Assembly: GCA_025526935.1 (NCBI GenBank)
Contig: JAHLKD010000033.1
Coordinates: forward strand, 310,001-374,000
Source: Cladochytrium replicatum
Lineage: Eukaryota > Chytridiomycota > Chytridiomycetes > Cladochytriales > Cladochytriaceae
Direction: 5' to 3'
DNA length: 64,000 nucleotides
Shown here: positions 1 to 9,429 of the stretch, in pieces
Layout of the letters: each line of letters opens with the position of its first letter
Position numbering within the stretch: the stretch's first letter is position 1
Position numbers and translations under genes: made by a program
Notes under the pieces: generated by a model
Seen by the model: only the letters and a program-made list of their open reading frames with translations
The model's database searches: none
Told to the model about the DNA's origin: nothing

Positions 1-694
1 CGACTGTGTACGCGCCCGCAGTGCTCTTCGCGATAAGGAACTGGATCGTTCCTCGACCGGTCCATGCCTTCTGGTACTCCTCTGGCGGGTCGGGGATGGA
101 AAAGTTGTTGGAGGACGGGACGACCCAGTGGATCTGGTCGCGCTGGACTGCGACGTGGGCCTCCGTGTTGAGGAGGGTGAACGTACCGAGGATGTCCTTG
201 TTGTTGAATTTCGCGGCAGGAACGGAGGGGTCGAGGCTCACGTCGAGGAAGCCGGCGACGGGGGCGGCGTCGGAGTGGGTCGGGACAAAGGAGAGAGAGT
301 TAGGGGTTTCGATGGACAGGACGTCTGAGATCGATGCGGGTGCGGCGGTGGAGGGAGCGAGGCCCTTGAGGATATGGATGCCGTTGAGGGACGAGGAGAG
401 GGAGATGGTCTCACCGTCGACGGTGGTGCAGCGGATCTCTGTGACATGGGCGGGAGCGGGGACCAGAGCGGAGTAAAGGCGGTAGGAGCCCTGTTTCCCG
501 CCGGCAGACTCTGGGATTGCGAAGAGGTTCGAGTCAGCCGGGGAGAGGAGACCGGACGGACCGTTGTCGGCGGAGTGGTAGGAGACGGAAGCTACAGCTT
601 TGTTATCTTTCGAATAGACAGCGACGCGCAGTTCGAGCGAGGCAGCGACGTGGTGGGTCGAGTCGAAAGCGGGGTAGACAGCGAGGGATGGCAT
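1..694 (-). CDS. Unrecognised protein, cut off by the left window edge
   Basis: A continuous minus-strand frame begins with ATG at 694 (MPSLAVYPAFDSTHH...) and stays open for about 231 codons to the edge without a stop. Codons are G/C-ending, as in the confident genes here. The residues alternate short hydrophobic stretches with polar turns (for example VAVYSKDNKAVASVSYHS and GTFTLLNTEAHVAVQRDQIHW), which suggests a beta-rich fold. I see no signal peptide, membrane segment or family motif. The shorter plus-strand frames over the same bases have no upstream context and look like shadows. The C-terminus lies outside the window, so length and domain make-up are unknown. The open frame is seen; the fold is inferred; no function is proposed. 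Confidence 0.6.
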   Translation of the reverse strand, partial: MPSLAVYPAFDSTHHVAASLELRVAVYSKDNKAVASVSYHSADNGPSGLLSPADSNLFAIPESAGGKQGSYRLYSALVPAPAHVTEIRCTTVDGETISLSSSLNGIHILKGLAPSTAAPASISDVLSIETPNSLSFVPTHSDAAPVAGFLDVSLDPSVPAAKFNNKDILGTFTLLNTEAHVAVQRDQIHWVVPSSNNFSIPDPPEEYQKAWTGRGTIQFLIAKSTAGAYTV

Positions 695-1053
695 TCTTGC
701 GGGGTAAGAAGCGGAACAGCAGGGCAGCAGGTATTAACGGGAAGCAACGATGGCGAGATGGAGCACTAATAAGCGATCAAAATTGCATTTTCGGTAAATA
801 TGTCCGGTGGTCGGGTCAGGTCAGGCGAGCAACGCTGCACGTCCGTTTGTTCGGACAGGGCGAGGGTATTGTCCGAGAGGTGGGGAGCGTAAATTTGAAT
901 TAATGAACCGAATTAAATTTGAATTATTAGCTCAAAGCAAGAATTAAATTTGAATTGAATTGACGCTCACCCCACCAATCACTATCGTTACTGTGCGTGC
1001 AATCGGTGCAGCTGGCAACAATAATTACCACAATTAATTACCACGGCTAGTAA
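695..1053. promoter_or_regulatory. AT-rich intergenic stretch with short direct repeats
   Basis: This 359-base gap lies upstream of the minus-strand gene at 1-694 and downstream of the oxygenase gene. Bases about 893-957 hold three copies of an 11-base word (aaatttgaatt) spaced about 25-30 bases apart. Bases about 1018-1063 hold repeated ttaattacc words. No open frame is convincing. Being next to the start at 694, it could be a promoter with repeated binding words. Confidence 0.35.
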
Positions 1054-1918
1054 TTAATTACCCTTCCTTGCGGCTGGCTCGCTCGCTCGTGGTCCTCGGG
1101 AACCAACTACCTTTTGTCGCTCGGCTCGCCTGCTCTCTACAAACCCAACCATTACCATTCGTCGTCCCCTCAAGATCTCGCGTCCAGAATGCATCAGTGC
1201 GGAATCATGCACTACTACATCGCCCCTCGCCATACTATACGTGCGATCCTCTCGTTGGAAATACGTCCCGCCCCCTTCAAATTCACCTCCCTCATTGATC
1301 AGTGCATTCATCGAGATCAAGCACCCGTCCGTATGCAATCCAAGCGACCGCTGTCCTGCTATAAATCCTTCTTAGCTATCCCTCTCGATTGCATTTCTTT
1401 TCAAACCTACTCGCTTCATACTGCACATAAAACAAATCCACAAACTCGAGATCTCCGCAATGGAATCCAATCATTTCCGCTACTCGATCAACAACGCGAG
1501 TGTAGAGCGCTCTCTCCACAAACGAAGACGTCTCTGGATCCAATGCTGAATTCGGAATGTCCACGGTCGGATGCGCGACGTGTCGGTCCGTGTCCCATCC
1601 TCGCTCAGAAGCAGCTTTTTCGACTGCACCGAGGATCTTGTCGCACTCGGTTCGCGTGAATATCTGCGGGAGAACGGTGGGGGGTAACGGGTGGCCGGAG
1701 AGTTTGTATCGTCTTCTTCTGGATTCTATAGTCGCTCCGGTGCATGAAGCGAGTGCCTTGGTACGCTCCAGTTCCATCCGCGCTTTTACGTCGTTCGCCT
1801 CGTTCCCCTCGTTCCCCTCGTTCCCCTCGTTCCCGTTCTCGTCTGCAAAGAGGTCAAAGTCATCGTCATTCATGTGTGGCTTGGGGTCTGCAATGTAAAT
1901 CTGAGCACCGAGACTCAA
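1054..1918 (-). CDS. 2-oxoglutarate/Fe(II) dioxygenase (prolyl-4-hydroxylase type)
   Basis: Two exons, 1918-1411 and 1355-1054, are joined across a 55-nt intron that brings YEAR and QRSLGLHTDG into one frame; about 269 residues. The C-terminal half has the 2OG-Fe(II) double-stranded beta-helix signature: HTD supplies the first His and the Asp that bind iron, followed by FEGGGTYF and, about 45 residues on, HSGREILRGRR, giving the distal iron His and an Arg suited to hold 2-oxoglutarate. The N-terminal part is acidic with a GNEGNEGNEGNE repeat. Such enzymes hydroxylate proteins or small molecules; the substrate cannot be read here. The first ATG is at 1918, but a CAG just before ACCCCAAGCC could be a splice acceptor, so a 5' exon is possible. 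It is divergent from METTL3, with 169 bases between the starts. Confidence 0.8.
1794..1837. repeat. Nine-base coding minisatellite
   Basis: About four tandem copies of a 9-base unit (cgttcccct on plus) encode the NEG repeats of the oxygenase on the minus strand. The unit is a multiple of three, so copy number can vary without breaking the frame. Confidence 0.8.
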
Positions 1919-2087
1919 ATAAGAACAGAATGCCAGGTACTTTGGTGTATTGCAACAAGGTAAGGAGAACTCAAAGAGGCAGTGTTGCCGTACAGATCAG
2001 TAATAACGAACAAAGTTGATAGCGAATGAAAATAAAAAAGAGGCGTTGGAAAATAAGGTCACATGTTTAAGGCGGTTCCTTACGGCA

Positions 2088-3706
2088 ATGGCCCTGAACG
2101 TGCGTGTGCAACCACCACCTGAAGGTAGGACGGTATTGCAGCGGGCAAGGAAAACTGAATCTCATCATGCATGAATCTCGCAGAACTCAATGACGTGCTG
2201 CAGCTGATCGAGAAACCCTCGTTCCTGGAACAACAGCAATCAGATCCCTGGAAATCAGTCGAGCAGCTCCTGTCCCGCGAAACCGCAAAGCAGAAGCTCA
2301 CCCGCGAAAAGGTTTCAAAAGACCCTCTGCACTCTGTGTACTGTCTGAGCTTAAGCTCTTATAAAGTTTGGAGGGAAAGAAGATGTCAAGTTTCGAGAGT
2401 TTTGCGAGTGGGGGTTGAAAGCTGAATGCTGGGGGAAACGGAACGGAGTGCCGTGCAATAAGGTTTTTTCCCCCTCATGTCCTGATAATGTCGCAATGCT
2501 GGCATCTCATTCGCATGCAGATCCACTTTCGACACATTCTGAAACCACAGACGGATCTCAAACTCGGCGATTGCTCGTACCTCAATACCTGCCATCGCAT
2601 GGACCAATGTCAATACGTGCACTATGAAGTCGACGCTGACGGTGTTGAAGTTGACATCGAGCGCCATCTTCCGGTGAGTATGCATGCAGTAAGAATCCTT
2701 GATCTGACTGACATGTTTCTCTCGATCAGGTTACGGATGTGGCACTTGTGGTAAGCGTTCTGTCGATGATGAGTGTGAGCATGATTCAGCTTTGGTGTTT
2801 AGTGGCCCGCACAATGGATCTCGTGCGATGTGAGAACATTTGATCTTCGTGTCCTCGGCAAATTTGCCGTCATCATGGCCGACCCGCCCTGGGACATCCA
2901 CATGTCTGTACGTAACACAGAGTTCCAGTAAACCTCCTATTCTCACCCTTCCGTGAATAGCTCCCTTATGGCACCATGACCGACGACGAGATGAAGCAGA
3001 TGGCCATCAGCACGCTCCAAGACGACGGCCTGCTGTTCCTCTGGGTCACCGGCCGTGCGACCGAGCTTGGGCGCGAGTGCATGGAAACGTGGGGCTACAG
3101 ACGCGTCGACGAGCTGGTGTGGATCAAAACTAACCAGCTGCAGAGGCTGATCAGGACGGGAAGGACGGGGCACTGGATCAACCATTGTAAGGAGCACTGT
3201 TTGGTCGGGGTCAAGGGCAACCCAAAGTGGTTGTGCAAGGGTTTGGATGTGGATGTGCTCGTTGCAGAGGTTAGGCGAGAACATCAAGGGAGAGTTGGAT
3301 TCGGGTACAGACGATGTAATTTTCTTCCTGTTAGGTTCGGGAAACGAGTAGGAAGCCGGACGAGATTTACGGATTGATCGATCGGTTAGCACCCGGGACG
3401 AGAAAGTTGGGTATGAACCGAAAATCAGACGTGTGGATGCAGTTGACTGGAGTATTTTATTTTTGTGGGAGCAGAGATCTTTGGGAGACAGCATAATACG
3501 AGAGATGGATGGGTTACGCTTGGAAACCAGCTTGATGGGATCCGAATCTACGAGCCCGAGATGGTGGAGCGGGTATGAGATTGAGCGGGTCTCAGCAAAC
3601 CAAGATTTTGATTATGGTTTTTTGCTAGTTCAACCAGCGGTATCCCAGCGAAGGTGTGCAGCTCTCGCGGATTCCCGATTCACACAAAAAACTACTAATA
3701 CAATAG
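2088..3706 (+). CDS. METTL3: m6A mRNA methyltransferase catalytic subunit (METTL3/Ime4)
   Basis: Read as ten exons: 2088-2124, 2184-2311, 2367-2462, 2521-2673, 2730-2750, 2803-2907, 2961-3269, 3335-3410, 3475-3572 and 3629-3706, about 370 residues. The MT-A70 family transfers a methyl group from S-adenosylmethionine to N6 of adenosine in mRNA. Visible marks are a CCCH-type zinc region ([10 protein letters not shown] through [20 protein letters not shown]), the catalytic DPPW at 2881-2892, [23 protein letters not shown], the RTGRTGHW loop, GNQLDGIR and a conserved tail ([11 protein letters not shown]). The long N-terminus of the human protein (580 residues) is mostly absent. The start at 2088 depends on the first intron; ATG 2171 is the fallback. 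The partner METTL14 is not in this window. Exon 5 is only 21 nt. Confidence 0.93.
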
Positions 3707-4262
3707 CAGTGGCTGGTGGTTGTAGTTGTGGCTGGCAGTGATGTGCCCCCGTGCCCCGTGCCATAACACCAACCGCGGTCGGTGTTGCACCACCGCCTGT
3801 CAGTGGTCAGTGCGTTTGTAGGTGTAGCGTGTAGCTCTGTCTGCTCGGCGCATTGCAATCTCTGCTGTATCGTGTGGTGTTGCCATGCAATACTAGAGAG
3901 AGCTTGGTTGCTTGCTTGTGCTAATGTAACTGTCGACGAGTGCGTTTACAACGGTTTGGTTTCTCATCGCACCGTCTCACAATCCACACCCCCAGAGCAT
4001 TTTATCTTCGAGCACTACCCCGTCAAAATCGATCAGATTATTGTTTCCGCTGAATAGGCGCTTGACCTTGGGACCCAGACTGCCGGCGATCGGCTGAATA
4101 CTGGACTGAGAAAAGAACATATTTGGCTTCGCTTTTCTTCTTTCTCCCTCGAGTTTCTTCCCCGTTTGTTGCTCCTGACAGGTGCGTGCCCCAAGATTTT
4201 TGCTTGCCGTTCTCCAGTTTGATCCAGTGTTATTTTTAGCAACCAACGTCTGAACACATCCA
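3707..4262. promoter_or_regulatory. Intergenic stretch with a probable 5' UTR intron
   Basis: This is the 3' flank of METTL3 and the 5' flank of the next plus-strand gene. Bases about 4181-4237 fit a leader intron (gtgcgt donor, tttttag acceptor) just before the ATG at 4267. No convincing coding frame is present. Confidence 0.4.
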
Positions 4263-4266
4263 TGAG

Positions 4267-7200
4267 ATGCACCTGAAGGGGACCATTGGCGCTCTGCCAC
4301 CTCCACCAGCAGCTAATGTCACCGTTCCTTCCACCTCAAACCCCGGAGACCCCGCAGATACCGGTGCTCCCTCGCTCCCACCGCTAAACTTTTCGAATTT
4401 CTTTGAGGAGCTAAGCAAACGATCCCCCGCCTCGTCTCCACCCGTCGTCGTCCCCATCAACCCTTCCGACATCCAATCCATCCCATCCGACCGCCTCAAA
4501 TCCACTTCTGCCTCACCATATCAGTCCAAATTTCCTTCACCCCCTGCGTCTGTCCTAAAGACTCCCGAACACTCTGTGACTCCGCAACCAACGCGCGGGT
4601 CGTCCGCGAGGCTCGTCGTGCCGTCGATCAAGCATGAGCATCAGACGGTGTTCTCGCTCAACATCCAGCAGGGCGGGAAGAGGGTCGTGGCCGGAAGATC
4701 GAATTATTTGTTGCAGACGGACGATTATAGACAATCGGCTGACATGTCCTCGTGGTCGGGGTCGACGGCGTACACGCCTCGGTCCCCTCTGAGCGAGCCA
4801 ATGCCGAGCCCACTTGCTGATGAGCCTCCACCCCTACCGAAGAAGGACAGGGTGGGCGTGATGCATGTGAGCGCACCGCCGACCGGAGCCCCGATGGATC
4901 ATGGGACAACAGAACTGTGGAGCCATGCACTGATGGCGCTGGGCGTTGGGGTAACGACAATGCGCAACAAATGATTATTGAGAGTTAATCTTGTTTTTTT
5001 CTCAAGGGCGATCCTGGTCCAATCGATGGTAGAAGACGACATTCTGCGGCTTCGAATCAGATCAGATTCAGACGAGTTTCGATGCAGAATGTGAACGAGG
5101 GACCGGGTGATGCGGAGGAAGAGGGTGTTGTATTACCGTTACCACCAGAAGAGGAGGCAAAGGCAAGGAAGGTCCGTCGCGCTCGTAGCCTACCACGACT
5201 CCTTACCGAGCCCCCGATGCGAACGAGCTCTCTCGCACACCTCGAGCGCTCGTCGAGATCGCCCACATCTGCAGGGGCACCTGGCTCATTGTCCGAAAAC
5301 GTCGATGCACCACCCACACCATCCTCAATCGTCGCACAGGTCAAAACCCCAACATCACCTACCCACCCAAACGATCCAGCCCTCATGATCCATCGAGAAC
5401 TGCGGAAAGTCAAAAGTTTCCAGATTCTCGGGGAGGAAATGCCCGCACCGCCGCGCGTGAGCTCGATGACGCATTTCCATCGTCTTTCGGGCAGCAGCCC
5501 CCAGATGGGACCGTCGTCGTCTGGACAGGAATCAGTACTTGCTCCACAGAACAGCCCCTCGCTGCTTCTCCCCGCGCCCATGCAGCTGCACCACCGCAAA
5601 GGCGCGATGAGTTTGGAGTTGCCGCGCGGGAGGTTGAGCCCGCAGCTCGGGAGCGCGGGGAGTCCAGGCAGCGCTTCGAGCATTAGACCCTCGCCTACTA
5701 TCTGGAAGCGCCCGAATCTTGAAGACCTCGAGACGCAACCGTACCATCGCGGGCTGTACATCCAGCACAGCAGCGACGGGTCGAGCTCGGGTTCCGGAAG
5801 CGGGATGTTTATGCGGAGCAGTAGTCGCGGGAGCAGCATCGCGCGCTCGATATCCGGGTCGGAGATCCTCGAGAGGCGAAAGTCGCTTGATGTGCGGATG
5901 CTGTTTAAGCTCGGACGAAGGGGCACGAGCGGCGGGACCGCGTCTGCGCCGACCACCCCGCCGATGGGAGAACGGCTGGCTCCGCCTCCGCAGCAGGGAC
6001 GGAGAGGGTCGGGGTCGTTCGAGGCGATACAGTCCAGGATCAGGAAGATGACGGCGGTGTTTGACCCGCTGAAGCGACGGACGCCGGCGGGGGGGCTGCA
6101 TTTGCAACGGAGGCGGAATGAGGGTGGAGAGTGGTGGCATGGGGAGTCGGAGCTCCATCGTCCTGCGTCGTGGAGAGACCACGAGCGGGCGGCGAGTTTG
6201 ATGGAGGTGAGCGCGGAGGATTGGAGGAAATATAAGCAGCAGCAGCAATATGCTGATGGTGGAGGCGGTGGAGAAAGTGCGCTGGGGCTGAGGAGGACTT
6301 CGCTGGGGAAACCCGAGTCGTTGATGTTTGGCCCTGAAGCAGAGAAATGGTTCAGCGATCCGCAGTGGGATCACGATCCAAGCACGCCTAGCGAGACCGC
6401 GGCGACGGCCGGACTTTCGGATCCAGACGCGCGGCGTGCATCGCGCAACTTCTCTGGTGGCCGCACGCCGTCGTTTACATCCTCGTTGAACTCATCCCTG
6501 CGTTCGATCGGTGTCGATCCCCCGGACGTCGCCGTCCGTGCGCCCCCGAACCACAACCCAGACGGACGGCGGTCGTCGTATTCCTCACACATCACAAGCT
6601 CGCCTGTCCCGCTGAAGCGTACCGACACGTGGAGCGAAGGCATCCCGTCACCGCCGCGGTCGCCTGCGAAGCGCCCGACGGGCGAGTTCGGGATCGGGCT
6701 GCACAGGGCTCACTCGGACGAGCTGGACCTGGCCTCTCCAAGCAAGACCGCGGCCGATTTCGCAGCGTCTCCTACGATCGAGACCGCTCCGATGGAAGTG
6801 AAAATGACCCGGAGCGCGAGCGCGGGGTATCTCGCCGGGATTAAGTCCGCGGTGAAGCCCACCCCGCCCTCTCCGCCCGTGCGTGTGCGAGGGGTTCGCA
6901 ATACGGGGCGGAAAGCGAGCGTTGGGGGGGCTAACGTGTACGGGCTTGGGGAGAGCGCGGGAGGGGAGGACAAGGGCGAGCCGGGCGTCGGGAAGCTGTA
7001 TGCGAAGCATCGGCGCTCGATGCAGGAGATACGGACGAAGCGACGGGCGAGCATGGCGAGTTTGTCTGCGGCGGTGGCGAGTGGGTCTGGGTCGCCGCGC
7101 GGAAGGGGCGTGGCAAAGTTTATGAAGGGCTGGAGACGGAGCATGTCCGCTGTGGGACTGCGGACTTCAAAGGAGGGCGGGGAGGCGAGGGGGAATGAAG

Positions 7201-7901
7201 GTGTTTGGATGTACAGGGATCTAGATGGGTTCGAGGCGTTTGTTGAGGAACGGAAGAAGAGGAGGCGGAGGAGAAGACGGGCGAAGGAGCGGGAGATGAG
7301 GGATCGGTTGGAGTTGCTTGGGCGGGTCGGGGGCATTCATGATGAGGGTGGTGTTGCGGTTGGATTGGATGCGGATGGGCACCTGATGGTCCAGACCGTT
7401 ACAGAGCTTGCGACCGCGATCCAACGCGAGCGAGCACAATTTACGATTTATGCTGAGGAAGATGAAGGCGATGTTGGGGGTGAGGACCTGGATGATGATG
7501 ACGAGGAGGACGATGACGTGGCCTTTGGGCCTGACGACCCCTCGCTTGAGGAACGGTGGGGATGGAAACCCATCGTGGTGATCCAGAAGCGGGATAACCG
7601 ATTCGTGCTTGCTCCGGACGAGGTTGATGACAACGAGAATAGGAACGAGGAGGGTTTGCGGAGCGACGGCGTGGAGAGCGCGGATGCTACTTTGCAGTCG
7701 CAGCAGCAGAGCGCTGGGACTCCGCGGGTATCGTTCGTGGCGTTTGCGAGCTCGCCTTTCGTCATGTCGCCTGGTTCCGGACGTAGCCCGCGGATGTCGA
7801 CGAATCGATTTGAGCGAGGGGAGGGAAGGTCGGAAGGGTGGGGAGACGAGCAGAGGAGTGGGTTGAAAGAAGCGCTGAAGAAAGTGTTCGCGGCGGTGTG
7901 A
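4267..7901 (+). CDS. Large disordered Ser/Pro/Arg-rich protein, unrecognised
   Basis: Two exons, 4267-4950 and 5007-7901, are joined in phase across a 56-nt intron, giving about 1192 residues. Composition is dominated by Ser, Pro, Arg and Gly with many basic-S/T sites (RRARSLPRLL, KSFQILGEE, RRTSLGK, MTRSASAGYL), which look like phosphorylation or 14-3-3 sites. Near residues 970-990 there is a basic run (EERKKRRRRRRRAKERE). Near 1050-1070 there is an acidic patch (EDLDDDDEEDDDVAFGPDD) followed by an ordered-looking WGWKPIVVIQKRDNRFVL segment. I see no catalytic domain, signal peptide or membrane segment. Long antisense frames lie opposite because of GC-rich codon bias. Such proteins are often scaffolds or kinase substrates; that is inference. 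The gene is clear, the function is not. Confidence 0.75.
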
Positions 7902-8289
7902 AAGCATTTTAACTATTTGCGTCAGAGAATCGGTGGTTGCTGGAAGAGTCCTGTGGGACTTAACCGTCTTCCACTGTGTTTTTTGTTTTTGTTCTCGTCT
8001 GCCTTTTTTGCTGTTTCCTTTTTTTCATATATGATTCCTTCCTGATAGCGATATTTTTTGTCAGTTGGATTCTTACCCCAAGGAAACCCGTTCCATCGTT
8101 AAAATTGTGGGCTCCAAAACAACACCGTAGCGACTTTTTTGTTGTCTCTAGTACTTCTCCATGTTGTTTTTCCTTCCGAAAGTCCTTTAGTTAACATAGA
8201 TTTGTCCATTACACAATCCACTTGAGTAGCAATATTCCGAGAGGTCTTTTTTATTTTCTAGCAACCTTCGTGTCCCGTCTCTCATTCCC
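7902..8289. promoter_or_regulatory. T-rich intergenic stretch
   Basis: This 388-base gap between two plus-strand genes is rich in T runs (7970-8030, 8135-8180) and holds no supported gene. It probably contains the 3' end of the upstream mRNA and the promoter of the penta-EF-hand gene. Confidence 0.4.
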
Positions 8290-9334
8290 ATGTCCAACAA
8301 CCCCCAGGATCCCTACGGCTCGCAGAACCGCAGCGTGTACCCCCAGTACTCCGGCTCGCAGACCTACTCCGCCTATGGAGCAAACCAGCCCTACCAGTTG
8401 GTACCTCCTTCCCAACCGCCATACTCTCACACCCAATCCTACCCGCCTCAAGCCTACCAGCAGTTGCCTTACCAACAGCCCTACCAGCAGCCGGGCTATC
8501 CGCAACAGCAACCGTTCGGAGCGTACCCCCCTCCCACACAGACTTCGTATTCACAGCCTGCGTACCAACCGCTTCCACCCCAAGCTCAGAGCTATCAGCC
8601 GCCGCCGACTGTGGCCCCGCCGGCTGGTGATAACGTTGACCCAAATCAGCTGCGACAGGTGCGGGATGTATATTGGTTTGACGTGCACTGGATCTTTAAT
8701 TCTTACATTTTGGCACAGTGGTATGCAGCCGTGGATGTGAATAATGACCATCGGATCACGGCAACGGAGCTACAGAAGGCCCTGCTGAATGGAAATTGGT
8801 CCGAGTTCCAGCCGTCGACCGTGAAACTCCTCCTGAACACGTTCGATCGCGATCGCAACGGCTCGCTTACCTATGAGGAGTTCGAGGCCCTTTGGAGATG
8901 TAAATATTCAACCTACTCGTTTCTGAGTTTGCGGTTGGTTGACGACTTCTTTTTTTTTTACTTTAGATCTGAAGGAGTGGCAAAAAGTGTTTGACAAGTT
9001 CGATGTAGACAGGTCCGGCACGATCAGCCAGGACGAGCTACGGCATGCACTGCAAGCGTTCGGGTTCAGCGTACAGAACCCACAGACACTTTCGGCAGTT
9101 ATCACAAAGGTGGTTGGAAAGTCTGGAAATCAGAATGCTGTGCTGTTCGATAGCTTTATTTCGATCTGTGTAACGGTGAAAGCGGTGGCGGATAACTTTA
9201 ATCGAATGGACACGGACAAGGTAAGGATGAGTGGTTACTACGAGGAATTTAAACTTGACGCATACTATTGGATTTAGGATGGGTGGATTACAGTGAATTA
9301 TGAGCAACTTTTGGAGCTTGTTGCGAACAGTTGA
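8290..9334 (+). CDS. Penta-EF-hand calcium-binding protein (peflin/ALG-2 type)
   Basis: Four exons: 8290-8658, 8719-8899, 8967-9220 and 9278-9334. The N-terminal ~115 residues are Tyr/Gln/Pro-rich (SYPPQAYQQLPYQQPYQQPG), as in peflin. EF-hands follow: WYAAVDVNNDHRITATELQ, FDRDRNGSLTYEEF, FDVDRSGTISQDELRHAL, then NRMDTDKDGWITVNYEQL, with acidic residues at the expected loop positions in most. The exon joins restore the family motif LWRYLKEWQKVF. PEF proteins bind calcium, dimerise through the last hand and bridge ESCRT, COPII and membrane-repair partners. The family is sure; orthology to peflin rather than PDCD6 rests on the long N-terminus. It converges on the minus-strand gene ending at 9430. 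Confidence 0.88.
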
Positions 9335-9429
9335 AGTGTGTGCAAACTGAATGCTCTTGATCGGAGAATCATCGCCTGGCTCGGGGTAGAGGGATTGCTG
9401 TGTGTGGAAATAGTTTCTTGGATCTCTGT

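Noticed and set aside
5532-7907. Several antisense frames of 105-280 codons opposite the long disordered protein
   Set aside because: They have no motifs or splice context and arise from the GC-rich, stop-poor codon bias of the plus-strand gene.
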